Below are positions 7,679-17,399 of a stretch of DNA of 64,000 nt, piece by piece; within the stretch, counting starts at the first letter, position 1; the number at the start of each line of letters is the position of its first letter. Made by a program: the position numbers and the translations under genes. The stretch covers positions 2,914,001 through 2,978,000 of the forward strand of contig NZ_CP114264.1 of NCBI RefSeq assembly GCF_027105055.1, given 5' to 3'. The DNA is from Acinetobacter sp. TR3 (lineage in GTDB: Bacteria > Pseudomonadota > Gammaproteobacteria > Pseudomonadales > Moraxellaceae). Below the pieces are notes generated by a model. The model was given only the letters and a program-made list of their open reading frames with translations, was not told the origin of the DNA and searched no databases.

Positions 7679-8911
7679 ATGAGCCAACATCTATCACTAC
7701 CGAAAGACAAAATCCGTTTCCTTTTGTTAGAAGGTGTGCACCAAAATGCCATCGATACATTAAACGCTGCGGGTTATACCAACATCGACTACCACAAAAC
7801 TGCACTTGAAGGTGAAGCTTTAAAAGAAGCGATCAAAGATGCTCATTTTGTTGGTATTCGTTCGCGTACTCAATTGACTGAAGAAATCTTTGAAGCAGCG
7901 AATAAATTGATTGCGGTAGGTTGTTTCTGTATCGGTACCAACCAAGTCGATTTAAAAGCAGCGATGTCTCGTGGTATCCCTGTTTTCAACGCACCATATT
8001 CAAATACACGTTCGGTTGCAGAATTGGTTCTTGCTGAAGCAATTTTATTACTTCGTCGTGTACCTGAGAAATCAAAAGATACACATGCAGGCGGTTGGAA
8101 CAAATCTGCGGTTGGTTCTTTTGAAACGCGTGGTAAGACTCTAGGTATTATTGGCTACGGTTCAATTGGTTCACAACTTTCAGTTTTAGCTGAAAGCTTA
8201 GGTATGAAAGTTTGCTATTATGATGCGGTAACTAAATTACCGTTAGGTAATGCACGCCAAGTGGGTTCATTGGATGAGCTTTTAGAAACTGCTGATGTAG
8301 TTTCTTTACACGTTCCAGATGTTCCTTCTACACGTAACTTCTTCAAAAAAGAACAGTTCGCGAAAATGAAAGAAGGTTCGATCTTCATTAATGCTGCACG
8401 TGGTACATGTGTAATTATTGAAGATTTGGCAGATGCGATTAAATCTGGTCACATTGCTGGCGCAGCGGTTGACGTATTCCCGAAAGAGCCAAAAGCCAAT
8501 GGTGAAGAATTCGTTTCTCCACTTCGTGGCTTAGACAACGTGATTTTAACACCGCACGTAGGTGGTTCTACGATGGAAGCGCAAGCAAACATCGGTTTAG
8601 AAGTTGCTGAAAAATTCGTTGCATATTCAGATAAAGGTATGACGCTTTCTGCGGTGAATTTCCCAGAAATCGCATTACCACTTTCTGATGGCCAACACCG
8701 TTTACTGCACATCCACAAAAACGTTCCGGGTGTGTTGTCTAAAATCAATACATTATTTGCGGAACAAGGCATCAATATCTCTGGTCAATCTTTAATGACC
8801 AAAGGTGATATTGGTTATCTAGTTATGGATGTTGACGCATCTGCTTCTCAAGAAGCACTTGATACCTTAAGCCAAGTTGAAGGCACAATTCGTGTACGTG
8901 TATTGTTCTAA
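7679..8911 (+). CDS. serA: D-3-phosphoglycerate dehydrogenase
   Basis: First step of serine synthesis: NAD-dependent oxidation of 3-phosphoglycerate to 3-phosphohydroxypyruvate in the cytosol. The ATG at 7679 gives 410 residues, exactly the size of the E. coli enzyme, and matches its start MxxxSLxKDKIRFLLLEGVH; an upstream in-frame start at 7637 lies inside the promoter. The order is a substrate domain, a Rossmann domain with GIIGYGSIGSQ and a distal Asp, FINAARGTCV, the catalytic His in LTPHVGGSTMEAQ, and a C-terminal ACT domain (about 335-410) for serine feedback inhibition. It is single and followed by a strong terminator. Confidence 0.97.
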   Translation: MSQHLSLPKDKIRFLLLEGVHQNAIDTLNAAGYTNIDYHKTALEGEALKEAIKDAHFVGIRSRTQLTEEIFEAANKLIAVGCFCIGTNQVDLKAAMSRGIPVFNAPYSNTRSVAELVLAEAILLLRRVPEKSKDTHAGGWNKSAVGSFETRGKTLGIIGYGSIGSQLSVLAESLGMKVCYYDAVTKLPLGNARQVGSLDELLETADVVSLHVPDVPSTRNFFKKEQFAKMKEGSIFINAARGTCVIIEDLADAIKSGHIAGAAVDVFPKEPKANGEEFVSPLRGLDNVILTPHVGGSTMEAQANIGLEVAEKFVAYSDKGMTLSAVNFPEIALPLSDGQHRLLHIHKNVPGVLSKINTLFAEQGINISGQSLMTKGDIGYLVMDVDASASQEALDTLSQVEGTIRVRVLF

Positions 8912-8932
8912 GCTAAATTTAGAATAATCTAT

Positions 8933-8963
8933 AAAAAGCCACAGCAATAGCTGTGGCTTTTTT
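8933..8963 (+). terminator. Terminator of serA
   Basis: Stem AAAAGCCACAGC / GCTGTGGCTTTT with loop AATA, followed by T residues, 22 bases after the serA stop. Confidence 0.85.
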
Positions 8964-9026
8964 ATTCACATTTGAATTATTATGTGAATAATATACCAAT
9001 TGTTCAAATAATAAGTTGCTTCTCTA

Positions 9027-9896
9027 ATGTTAAAAACCCCACTTCATGCCTTATTGTTGTTAATGATTGCCATGCTGTGTGTACAAGGAAGCGGTTCTTT
9101 AGCCAAAATTCTATTCCAAAGTTTCCCAGTCCTTACTGTATCAGCCATGCGTCTGTTTTTTGGTGCGATCATCTTGGCATTGATTTTTAAAATTTGGACG
9201 ATCAATTTCAAAGTGGTTCGTTGGAAAGCGATTCTCAGCTATGGTTTTGCACTTGCTGGCATGAATGCCCTGTTCTATTTATCACTGGAGCGTTTACCTT
9301 TGGGCTTAGCAGTTGCCTTTGAATTTATTGGGCCACTCAGTGTGGCGCTGTTTCATGCACGACAAAAATATGATTTCATCTGGGTCGGTTGTGCCATTCT
9401 TGGCTTGGTTCTATTATTTCCTCTACAACAAGCACAACAAGGTCTTGATTTAATCGGTGTTTGCTTTGCCATCGGTGCAGGTGCATGTTGGGCGCTGTAC
9501 ATTATTGCAGGACAGAAGCCATCAGGTATTTCTGGTAATCATACGGTTTGTTTAGGCATGAGTATTGGTATGCTGTGCCTACTTCCTTTCGCAGCCTTTT
9601 CAGGCGCAATAGATCGAGTGTTTGAACTACCCAATTTATACTATTTTATTGGGCTTGCGATTTTAGCCAGTGCCTTACCTTTTACGCTAGAAATGATTGC
9701 TTTGCGCAGTTTAACCCCACTGAGCTTTGGTACATTAATGAGCTTAGAACCTGCCGTAGCAGCACTCTCAGGCTTCATCTTTTTGGGTGAAACTTTGCTT
9801 TGGAATCAATGGCTCGCTTTAGCAACGATTATAGCTGCATCGATCGGTTGTACTTTTACCACTCAACATGCTCGACAACAGAAACAGGCTCAATAA
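9027..9896 (+). CDS. EamA/RhtA-like metabolite exporter (first of a tandem pair)
   Basis: 289 residues with about ten membrane helices in two five-helix EamA repeats, the drug/metabolite transporter architecture. Resemblance to RhtA (threonine/homoserine exporter) is clear in GLAVAFEFIGPLSVALF, GACWALYIIAGQK and LTPLSFGTLMSLEPAVAALSGF; EPA and the small-residue pattern in TM9 are typical. It acts in the inner membrane. The substrate is inferred from family only. It is followed 91 bases later by a related gene in the same direction. Confidence 0.85.
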   Translation: MLKTPLHALLLLMIAMLCVQGSGSLAKILFQSFPVLTVSAMRLFFGAIILALIFKIWTINFKVVRWKAILSYGFALAGMNALFYLSLERLPLGLAVAFEFIGPLSVALFHARQKYDFIWVGCAILGLVLLFPLQQAQQGLDLIGVCFAIGAGACWALYIIAGQKPSGISGNHTVCLGMSIGMLCLLPFAAFSGAIDRVFELPNLYYFIGLAILASALPFTLEMIALRSLTPLSFGTLMSLEPAVAALSGFIFLGETLLWNQWLALATIIAASIGCTFTTQHARQQKQAQ

Positions 9897-9987
9897 AATG
9901 TCACCGTATGACCATAATGTCGTTTTCACAGCATATAATCATCGCGCCTACTCTTAGGTCTGTTTACTTTGACTTTGTAGATCTCCC

Positions 9988-10854
9988 ATGAAAAATATTC
10001 AGTTGGTCGCTGTGCTATACATGGTTCTTTCCATGGTGGCTTATCAAATCAGTGCTTCATTTGCTAAACAACTGATTGCGACACTTGATCCGCTTACAGT
10101 CACAATATTACGCCTGTGTTTTGCGACTATTCTAGTTGCCATCATGTTCCGTTCATGGAAAGTGATCGCTAAACTGAAATATCTAAAATGGCGAGATTTA
10201 CTGCTATATAGCGCTTCTTTGGGCTGTATGAATATCTTGTTTTATAGCTCTTTAGGGAAGCTGCCTCAAGGCATTGCGGTCGGTTTAGAATTTATCGGCC
10301 CTCTTGGTTTAGCTTTACTTTCAATTAAGCAACGTAGTGATTACATCTGGGTAGCTTTTGCCGTCTTAGGAATTGCACTGATGGTGCCTTGGCATGATAC
10401 AAATACTCAGCATTTTTCTTATCTTGGCGCAGCCTGTGCTTTAGGTGCTGGATTATTTTGGGCATTTTATATTTATTTCGGACATCGAGTTGTGCAACAG
10501 AATATTGGGATGCATGCCTTAACCATCGCAATTGGTTTATCTGCCCTGACCTTACTTCCATTTGGTCTGTGGAGTAATGCACCTGCTCTACTCGACACTC
10601 AATATTGGGGTAAAGCGTTAATCATTGCGATCCTAGCGACTGCGATTCCATATGCACTTGATCTCATGGCGCTAAAACGTTTAAGTAAACTCAGCTATGG
10701 TACGCTTTCAAGCCTTGCACCTGCACTTGCGGCTTTAGCTGGACTGGTATTACTGCATGAACAAATTAGCATGATTCAGTGGTTCGCACTTCTCTGTATC
10801 ATGATCGCATCTATTGGAGTGACCTTACGTGGTGAAAAATCTCAAACTCAGTAA
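9988..10854 (+). CDS. EamA/RhtA-like metabolite exporter (second of a tandem pair)
   Basis: 288 residues, ten predicted helices, aligned end to end with the preceding gene: QGIAVGLEFIGPLGLALL parallels LGLAVAFEFIGPLSVALF, and LSKLSYGTLSSLAPALAALAGL parallels the EPA region, with Glu replaced by Ala in this copy. The pair therefore arose by an old tandem duplication and has diverged. It is an inner-membrane exporter, probably of amino acids or similar small metabolites. ATG at 9988; no other start in this frame is better. Confidence 0.85.
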   Translation: MKNIQLVAVLYMVLSMVAYQISASFAKQLIATLDPLTVTILRLCFATILVAIMFRSWKVIAKLKYLKWRDLLLYSASLGCMNILFYSSLGKLPQGIAVGLEFIGPLGLALLSIKQRSDYIWVAFAVLGIALMVPWHDTNTQHFSYLGAACALGAGLFWAFYIYFGHRVVQQNIGMHALTIAIGLSALTLLPFGLWSNAPALLDTQYWGKALIIAILATAIPYALDLMALKRLSKLSYGTLSSLAPALAALAGLVLLHEQISMIQWFALLCIMIASIGVTLRGEKSQTQ

Positions 10855-10891
10855 GAGCACTCCTTTCTGCTCATTCTCGTTATAACGAAAA

Positions 10892-11338
10892 TTAGCTATC
10901 TGCATTTTTATATTTCTGATATTCAGTAAGATATTTTTTACCTAGTTTTTCCTTTTCATCATCCCCTAAAATTTTTCCAGCTTGTTGGAAAAATTTATGT
11001 TCCTCTTCCTTTAAATGATGATGGACTTTTTCACTTAATTGTTTTGCTGTCGCTAACCAACTTGGATTACTCATATCAGTTTCTTCTAATTTTTCAATCA
11101 GTTCATCCATTTCATGATGCTCAGATAAAGCATGGCGGGTAATATCTAAACCCACATCATCAAACATTAAAGGAATATATAAATAGCGGTCTTCGGCAAC
11201 TGAATGCGCATAGAGTTCATTCTTAAGCTGTTTAAATATATGTTCCCTTTCTTGAGTATGTCCGCTGGTCTGAATTAATCGTTCAGCTAAGTTACGTTGT
11301 TGTTCGTGGCTTTCTCTGAGTGCCTCAAATATATTCAT
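10892..11338 (-). CDS. Hemerythrin domain-containing protein
   Basis: 148 residues, a single four-helix HHE cation-binding domain. Likely di-iron ligands are spread as in the family: SHEQQ near residue 10, HSVAEDRYLY (about 50), SEHHEMDELI (about 74) and HHHLKEEEHKFF (about 111). Such proteins bind oxygen or sense or buffer iron and nitric oxide in the cytosol; the exact role is unknown. It is monocistronic with its own 150-base upstream region. Confidence 0.88.
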   Translation of the reverse strand: MNIFEALRESHEQQRNLAERLIQTSGHTQEREHIFKQLKNELYAHSVAEDRYLYIPLMFDDVGLDITRHALSEHHEMDELIEKLEETDMSNPSWLATAKQLSEKVHHHLKEEEHKFFQQAGKILGDDEKEKLGKKYLTEYQKYKNADS

Positions 11339-11488
11339 TATTTACCTCTACGATGGCTAGCATAATCAACACTTACTTCAATTCTTCTCTAGTTGATCTG
11401 TTTGGCTGAGCCTTCATATTAAAAAATGACACTTTTTTAAACAGCGATGTTTGCGTAGATTTTTGTATGTAAAGTTTATTTTTATAGA

Positions 11489-12262
11489 TTAAACTGCAAC
11501 AAAGATTTGATAAGCCAACCGACAAATTAAAATACTGACCAAAATCAAAAATAAAATACGAATAAAACCACTACCGTATTTCAAAGCCAAACGTACACCC
11601 AATAATGAACCTGCAATATTGGCTGCTGCCATCATAAAACCAAGCTGAAAGAAGATATGCCCTGCGGGAATAAAAAAACTCAGTGCCGCTAGATTAGTCA
11701 TAAAATTACCAATCTTGGATAATGCAGAAGCATGTAAAAAATCGACTTGAAGAAAGCGAATAAAAAAGAAGATAAAGAAGCTGCCTGTACCTGGACCAAA
11801 GATTCCATCATAGAAACCAATCGCTAAACTACCCAATGCGGCAAAAAATAATAATTTTGGTGTGATGTGCTGATCAACATGTACTTGCCCAAATTGCTTT
11901 TTCATAAAGGTATAAATTGCAATTACAATCAGCATAACTAAGACAATTGGTCTTAATATATGAGTAGGCACCAGTGAAACGCAGGCTGCACCTACATACG
12001 CACTGATAAAAGCAAAAATTGCGATCACCCATAATAATGACCACTGCAACTTTACTCGACGTACAAATGAAAGAGCTGCAGAACCCGTTCCAAAAATAGA
12101 AGCCAGTTTATTTGTTCCAAATAATGTTGCAGGAGCCGTTTGTGGTAATGCACCCATTAATGCTGGAATCTGAATTAACCCACCACCACCAACTGCCGCA
12201 TCAATTGTTCCCGCACAGAATGCAAAGAACACAAGACTCAGAATCAGCTCCCATTCCATCAA
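11489..12262 (-). CDS. TauE/SafE (TSUP) family permease
   Basis: 257 residues with about eight membrane helices. The two TSUP repeats are visible: FCAGTIDAAVGGGGLIQIPAL with FGTNKLASIFGT in the N-terminal half, and IGFYDGIFGPGTGSFFIF with SKIGNFMTNLAAL in the C-terminal half. The family exports sulfite, sulfoacetate or related organic anions; the substrate here is unknown. The gene starts seven bases after the truB stop, so it is probably cotranscribed with truB. MM at the start: either ATG could be used. Confidence 0.88.
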   Translation of the reverse strand: MMEWELILSLVFFAFCAGTIDAAVGGGGLIQIPALMGALPQTAPATLFGTNKLASIFGTGSAALSFVRRVKLQWSLLWVIAIFAFISAYVGAACVSLVPTHILRPIVLVMLIVIAIYTFMKKQFGQVHVDQHITPKLLFFAALGSLAIGFYDGIFGPGTGSFFIFFFIRFLQVDFLHASALSKIGNFMTNLAALSFFIPAGHIFFQLGFMMAAANIAGSLLGVRLALKYGSGFIRILFLILVSILICRLAYQIFVAV

Positions 12263-12269
12263 TATAACC

Positions 12270-13163
12270 TTATAAATTCAACAAACGTTTTGGCACAAGA
12301 CGCTTTTTATCTGTAATTTCAGCTAAGCCTAAACAACGCTCACCATCGAATACCAATACTTCAGCAGCAGCTTCGTGCTCAATATTACTTTCTTGACCAT
12401 TACCAAAATATTTTTCACGCCCTTCGGGTAATTGAACCCGTGGAAAATGTTCAACAGGTGCATAAACAGGTAACAATAATGCATCCCGCTGTTCCTGAGT
12501 AAGCCCTTCTAAATATTCGATGGTATAACTTGGATTAATCTCAAAATGACCTGTTTGAGTACGATGTAATTTTGTTAAATGTCCACCACAGCCCAAAGCT
12601 TCACCAATATCTTCACCTAACACTCGGATGTAAGTTCCTTTAGAACACGTCACATCTAAGGTCAAACTGTCTTCTGTAAAATCAATGAGTTTTAACTCAT
12701 AAATCGTCACTGGACGCGCTTCACGCTCAATTTCAATTCCTTGGCGCGCTAACTCATACAAAGGGCGACCTTCTCGTTTCAGTGCCGAATACATCGGTGG
12801 CACTTGCTTGATATCACCACGGAACTGTTCTAGAACCTGTTCAATATTAGCTTCAGTTAATGCTGGCACATCTCTTTGTTGAAGAATTTCCCCTTCAACA
12901 TCACCCGTAGCAGTTGTTTGTCCAAGTTTTACTGTTGTTTGATAACGCTTGGTCGAATCCAATAAATAATGCGAAAACTTGGTTGCCTCCCCTAAGCAAA
13001 TCGGTAATAAACCTGTTGCAAGCGGATCTAAAGCACCTGTATGTCCTGCTTTCTGTGCATTAAAAAGTCGACGTACTTTTTGCAATGCCGAATTAGAACT
13101 TAAACCTAACGGCTTATTTAATAAGAAAACACCACTCAGATGGCGATAAGAGCTTTTTTTCAT
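12270..13163 (-). CDS. truB: tRNA pseudouridine(55) synthase
   Basis: Makes pseudouridine-55 in the T loop of tRNAs. From the ATG at 13163 it is 297 residues; the frame also has a TTG start six codons further upstream (13181), but neither has a clear ribosome site and the family homology begins at [15 protein letters not shown]. The catalytic motif is [26 protein letters not shown] with the nucleophile Asp. Further landmarks are the [23 protein letters not shown] motif and the TruB C-terminal domain with [15 protein letters not shown]. It is divergent from lifO. Confidence 0.95.
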   Translation of the reverse strand: MKKSSYRHLSGVFLLNKPLGLSSNSALQKVRRLFNAQKAGHTGALDPLATGLLPICLGEATKFSHYLLDSTKRYQTTVKLGQTTATGDVEGEILQQRDVPALTEANIEQVLEQFRGDIKQVPPMYSALKREGRPLYELARQGIEIEREARPVTIYELKLIDFTEDSLTLDVTCSKGTYIRVLGEDIGEALGCGGHLTKLHRTQTGHFEINPSYTIEYLEGLTQEQRDALLLPVYAPVEHFPRVQLPEGREKYFGNGQESNIEHEAAAEVLVFDGERCLGLAEITDKKRLVPKRLLNL

Positions 13164-13300
13164 AAATGAAAAGTCAAACAAGAAAGGTGTATTTTATCAA
13201 AACTATTCATCGGATTTTTAAAAATTAAACGCTCAAAAAAACAACATCTATGCTAAATTTATTTTCGTTTCCGAAATTAAAAGCAAATGGATTATGCTTA

Positions 13301-14344
13301 ATGAATAAAAATGGAAAAAAAATAGCATTATTATGTAGCTTATTAATCATTTCAGCAGTCACGCTGAGCGTATTGTATTGGTTATATCCAAATCAGTCTC
13401 AGCAATCACTTAACTCAACTGATCAATATAGCAACAACAGCAATCCATCACAGTTGCATAAGAGTCCAAAGAATATCAATCAACTCGATACTTCTTTTAA
13501 TAGCACCAGCCAAATGGATACTGAGATTGACTGCAAATTACAATTCAATAGCGCTCAGCATTTAATTGTGAATGAACACGTGCGGAATTGTTTTGAGTAT
13601 TTTATTTCTCAATACGGCGAGCGAAATATTAATGAAATTCGTCATAACTTTCAGCTTTATCTCGCCAAAGCTTTCCAAACATCGCAACAACAGCAAATTT
13701 TAGCCTTATGGTCACGTTATTTAGATTATCGCCAAGAGCTCAGTAAGTTACAGACTCAACAACCCACACAGGAAAGCTATCAATATTTCCAAGCTATTTT
13801 TGACTCTATGCATGATTTAAAACAACGTTTCTTTTCAAATCCTGAAATTGAAGGCTTATTTGGAACGGAAGATGTTTATCAGCAATATACGCTTGATCGT
13901 ATGCGAATTTTAGAAAACAACGCACTAGATGCCGCAGCGAAAGCCAAACAATTACAACAACGCTTTGAACAATTGCCTCAAGATTGGCAAGACAATCTCA
14001 AAGATTTATCCAAACTCGACGATTTGCATGCATTAACGGCACAAATCAAAGCAAGACATGGTTCAGCTCAAGAACTACGTGATATGCGTGTTAGTTTGGT
14101 TGGAGAGGCTGCTACTCAGCGTTTAGAGCAACTCGATCAACAACGATCTGATTGGAAACAGCGAGTTCAATCCTATCTTGATGAACGTAAAACAATTGTA
14201 GATAGCAATATGAGCACTTCAGCCAAAGATCAAGCCGTTCAACAACTCAAGCAAAAACAATTCCAATCAGCACAAGAACAACAGCGTTTGCAAACTTTTG
14301 AAACTGTCTATGACCAAGGAGGAACCTTACCTTTTAGTAATTAA
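13301..14344 (+). CDS. lifO: Lipase-specific foldase (lipase chaperone)
   Basis: Membrane-anchored periplasmic steric chaperone that folds the cognate lipase before type II secretion. From the ATG at 13301 it has 347 residues (an earlier in-frame start at 13250 would add 17). A basic N-terminus is followed by one membrane helix (IALLCSLLIISAVTLSVLYWL), a Ser/Asn/Gln-rich linker, then the helical foldase domain. The foldase signature RxxFDYFLSA appears as RNCFEYFISQYGE. The long alpha-helical, Gln-rich C-terminal half wraps the lipase in known structures. The lipase gene follows 103 bases later in the order known for Acinetobacter. Confidence 0.9.
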   Translation: MNKNGKKIALLCSLLIISAVTLSVLYWLYPNQSQQSLNSTDQYSNNSNPSQLHKSPKNINQLDTSFNSTSQMDTEIDCKLQFNSAQHLIVNEHVRNCFEYFISQYGERNINEIRHNFQLYLAKAFQTSQQQQILALWSRYLDYRQELSKLQTQQPTQESYQYFQAIFDSMHDLKQRFFSNPEIEGLFGTEDVYQQYTLDRMRILENNALDAAAKAKQLQQRFEQLPQDWQDNLKDLSKLDDLHALTAQIKARHGSAQELRDMRVSLVGEAATQRLEQLDQQRSDWKQRVQSYLDERKTIVDSNMSTSAKDQAVQQLKQKQFQSAQEQQRLQTFETVYDQGGTLPFSN

Positions 14345-14447
14345 GAAACATCTTAAGGCATTGAAATAACGCTATTTAGCAAGGATGCAATGTCTCGTTC
14401 GAAAGAACATCAAGACCCATATGAAAACAAAAATCGAGAGAAATATC

Positions 14448-15422
14448 ATGCAAAAACTAATCCGCTGTCTTGCACTATCTATGATAGCAATGAGCGTATC
14501 AACAAGTTACGCATCAAATACAACGCAAGTTAAAGACAATAATGTCACGTCAACATATGCAAAAACCAAATATCCGATGGTCTTTGTACATGGTGTCGCA
14601 GGTTTTTCACGCGTTGGAAGTGATCCATTAGGCGTTGATTATTGGCATCAAATCCTACCCGACCTTGCACGTAATGGCGCAAATGTCTGGGCGACACGAC
14701 TTTCACCTTTTAACTCAAATGAGGTTCGTGGTGAACAACTGGCGCAACAAGTTGAAGAAATTATTGCGATTACTGGACAACCTAAAGTTAATTTAATTGG
14801 TCATAGCCAAGGTGGTCCAACGATCCGTTACGTGGCTGGCATTATGCCAAGTAAAGTTGCATCATTAACCAGTGTAAGTGGCACTCATAAGGGTTCACCT
14901 GTCGCTAGTTTAATTATGAATGTAGATGGTACTGTCTTAGGTACAGCTGGCTCTGCCGTCGTGAACTTTTTCTCAGGAGCGATTACATGGTCACAAGGAC
15001 TCAACCCCAAAAGCTACCCACATGATGCTTTAGCCGCTGGTCGTAGTATTTCAGTTGAAGGTTCAAAACAATTTAATACACGATTCCCTATGGGTGTACC
15101 AACCACAAGTTGTGGTGAAGGTAATTATCAAGAGAAAGGAATATATATGTATTCATTCTCAGGGACTCAAGCAGTCACAAACATTCTTGACCCACTAGAT
15201 CCCCTATTTGCGGGTACGAGCCTAATTGTCGATATTAAAGGAGATAATGATGGTATGGTAAGCCGTTGTAGCGCTAAGTTTGGACGTACAATTAGAGATA
15301 ATCTCCCTTGGAATCATGCAGATGAAGTGAATCAAGTTTTAGGTTTGAAATCACTGTTTGCACCTGATCCAATTGATATTTATCGTCAACATGCCAATCG
15401 ACTAAAATTACAAGGATTATAA
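14448..15422 (+). CDS. lipA: Secreted triacylglycerol lipase, family I.1
   Basis: 324 residues from the ATG at 14448, chosen because GAGAG precedes it and a signal peptide follows directly (cleavage near SYA-SN, residue 22); an earlier frame start at 14385 would bury the signal. Catalytic residues are visible: oxyanion segment VFVHGVAGF (46-53), nucleophile Ser120 in GHSQGG, Asp268 in GDNDGMVS, His290 in WNHADEVNQ. Cys232 and Cys274 match the single disulfide of Pseudomonas family I lipases. It is folded by LifO and exported by the type II system. Confidence 0.95.
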   Translation: MQKLIRCLALSMIAMSVSTSYASNTTQVKDNNVTSTYAKTKYPMVFVHGVAGFSRVGSDPLGVDYWHQILPDLARNGANVWATRLSPFNSNEVRGEQLAQQVEEIIAITGQPKVNLIGHSQGGPTIRYVAGIMPSKVASLTSVSGTHKGSPVASLIMNVDGTVLGTAGSAVVNFFSGAITWSQGLNPKSYPHDALAAGRSISVEGSKQFNTRFPMGVPTTSCGEGNYQEKGIYMYSFSGTQAVTNILDPLDPLFAGTSLIVDIKGDNDGMVSRCSAKFGRTIRDNLPWNHADEVNQVLGLKSLFAPDPIDIYRQHANRLKLQGL

Positions 15423-15431
15423 AACAGCCAT

Positions 15432-15460
15432 AAAAAAATGCGCCAAAGGCGCATTTTTTT
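15432..15460. terminator. Bidirectional terminator between lipA and rplS
   Basis: A 13-bp perfect stem AAAAAAATGCGCC / GGCGCATTTTTTT with loop AAA lies between two convergent genes, so it can end transcription on both strands. Confidence 0.88.
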
Positions 15461-15480
15461 GCTTTACAACAAAGTTAAAA

Positions 15481-15852
15481 TTAACCTTGTTTACGAGCTG
15501 GTAACTTTTCACGAATACGTGCAGCTTTACCAGACAACTCGCGTAGGTAGTAAAGTTTAGCACGACGAACGTCACCACGACGTTTCACTTCGATTTTAGC
15601 AACGATTGGAGAGTGAGTTTGGAAAACACGCTCAACACCAACACCGCTAGAGATTTTACGAACTGTGAAAGCAGAGTTTAAACCACGGTTTTTCTTCGCG
15701 ATTACAACACCTTCAAATGCCTGAAGACGCTCACGGTCACCCTCTTTTACTTTAACTTGAACGATAACAGTGTCACCAGGAGCAAAAGCAGGGATATCAG
15801 TTTTTAACTGTGCATTTTCAACAGCTTGAACTAAAGGATGTTTACCACTCAT
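15481..15852 (-). CDS. rplS: 50S ribosomal protein L19
   Basis: 123 residues. It sits at the 30S-50S interface. Typical sequence: [30 protein letters not shown], then [39 protein letters not shown]. It is last in the rpsP-rimM-trmD-rplS order. The 196-base gap to trmD is long for this operon and contains two hairpins, so rplS may have its own leader or promoter. Confidence 0.98.
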   Translation of the reverse strand: MSGKHPLVQAVENAQLKTDIPAFAPGDTVIVQVKVKEGDRERLQAFEGVVIAKKNRGLNSAFTVRKISSGVGVERVFQTHSPIVAKIEVKRRGDVRRAKLYYLRELSGKAARIREKLPARKQG

Positions 15853-16048
15853 TGTGGAATCTCCAATATGTGCGGGAGAGAAGAGGTCTCTTATACCGCT
15901 GAGGATAGAGGCTAAAACGCATATCGCTCGTTTAACTTTCCCTTTAAAGCAAAATTACTCTAAAGAGCCTATTTTCAACTTAAACTCAGTTTAAGTAGTA
16001 ACTCGAAGCAAAGCTTCTCGTCTGTTGCAAACACAAACTTCTAACAGT

Positions 16049-16789
16049 TTAGTCTTGCGAATTTTTAAGCCATTTTTTTTGCTGTTTAGTCAACTCAACT
16101 TTATCAACCAACTCTGGTCGACGATCTAAAGTTCGTTGATAACGCTGTAAAAAACGCCATTTCTCAATATTGGCATGATGTCCTGATTTAAGTACCTCAG
16201 GCACATCTAACCCTTCGAAATGGTCTGGCTTGGTATATTGTGGACAATCCAGTAAACCATCCACAAAAGAATCTTGGATCGCAGATTGCTCATCAGACAT
16301 GACATTTGGCAATCGACGAATAATACTATCAAGCAACACCATCGCTGGCAGTTCTCCCCCCGATAAAACGTAATCCCCAATTGACCATTCTTGATCAACA
16401 TAATTTTGGATTAAACGCTCATCGACACCCTCATAACGCCCACACAATACAATCAAACCATCATAACCAACGAATTGTTGTACTGCCTGTTCATTTAAGG
16501 TTTTCCCTTGCGGTGACATATACACTACTGGGGCATGAACACAGCCTGCTTGTGTTGCAAGTTGTTTAGCATGGTTAATTGCTTTTGCCAAAGGCTCAGC
16601 CATCATCACCATACCAGGACCACCACCGAAAGGACGTTCATCCACTCTTTTGTAGTTGCCCTCAGCAAAATCTCGTGGGTTAATGCAATTGACTTGCACG
16701 ATGTCACGCTTTGCTGCACGTCCGCTAATCCCGTGCGCTGTAATCGCTTCAAACATTTCAGGAAACAGTGTAATGACTGCAAAAAACAC
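16049..16789 (-). CDS. trmD: tRNA (guanine-N1)-methyltransferase
   Basis: 246 residues. It methylates G37 next to the anticodon with S-adenosylmethionine and prevents frameshifting. It has the SPOUT trefoil-knot fold: [30 protein letters not shown] and [16 protein letters not shown] are the knot and SAM-binding motifs. The catalytic region [26 protein letters not shown] and the C-terminal helical domain are complete. It lies 45 bases downstream of rimM. Confidence 0.98.
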   Translation of the reverse strand: MFFAVITLFPEMFEAITAHGISGRAAKRDIVQVNCINPRDFAEGNYKRVDERPFGGGPGMVMMAEPLAKAINHAKQLATQAGCVHAPVVYMSPQGKTLNEQAVQQFVGYDGLIVLCGRYEGVDERLIQNYVDQEWSIGDYVLSGGELPAMVLLDSIIRRLPNVMSDEQSAIQDSFVDGLLDCPQYTKPDHFEGLDVPEVLKSGHHANIEKWRFLQRYQRTLDRRPELVDKVELTKQQKKWLKNSQD

Positions 16790-16834
16790 CGCAGACTCCT
16801 CTATTTTCCTGCTGCGCTACTATTCCCAAAAGGA

Positions 16835-17383
16835 TTAGTAGTCTACGCCCCAATTGACGTAAATACGACCAGCTTCAAGATCAACGCGTTGTACCACATC
16901 TTTATGCCAAGGAATCATTCGCTCTTCAGCATCAATACTATCAGGTGTCGCTTTCACGACCATGACATCATTAGCACCGGTTTCAAACAGTTCGTAGATT
17001 TGACCGAGATTCACTTCTTGTTCTTCATCATCAAGACCTAACACGGTTAAGCCTTTAAGATCAGACCAGTAGTACTCGTCTACATCTGCTTTAGGAAGCT
17101 GTGATTTGGCAATCCAGATATTTGCACCAACTAAGTTTTCTGCACCCGTGCGATCATTCACGCCTTTTAATGCAACAACCAAGCCTTTGCCATGTGGTTT
17201 CCAACGTTTTACATCTATGGTTTGCCAACCTGCCTTGGTCTCAATGTACCAAGGAAGGTAGTCAAACATATTGCTCATAGGTTCTGTGTTAGAGTAAACC
17301 CAGAGCCACCCATTCAATCCATAAGCTGAACGTAACTGTCCAATCTGAATACGATCTTCTGGCACATTCTGTGTTGATGTCAT
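16835..17383 (-). CDS. rimM: Ribosome maturation factor RimM
   Basis: 182 residues. It binds S19 and helps 30S head maturation. The N-terminal RimM domain starts IQIGQLRSAYGLNGWLWVYS, and the C-terminal PRC barrel includes YYWSDLKGLTVLG, ETGANDVMVV and MIPWHKDVVQRVDLEAGRIYVNW. It lies 16 bases after rpsP and ahead of trmD, as in the conserved operon. Confidence 0.96.
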   Translation of the reverse strand: MTSTQNVPEDRIQIGQLRSAYGLNGWLWVYSNTEPMSNMFDYLPWYIETKAGWQTIDVKRWKPHGKGLVVALKGVNDRTGAENLVGANIWIAKSQLPKADVDEYYWSDLKGLTVLGLDDEEQEVNLGQIYELFETGANDVMVVKATPDSIDAEERMIPWHKDVVQRVDLEAGRIYVNWGVDY

Positions 17384-17399
17384 GGGCTACCTACTACAA

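Noticed and set aside
13164..13181. TTG start of truB six codons upstream
   Set aside because: No ribosome site and no family homology in the added residues; the ATG at 13163 is the simpler choice.
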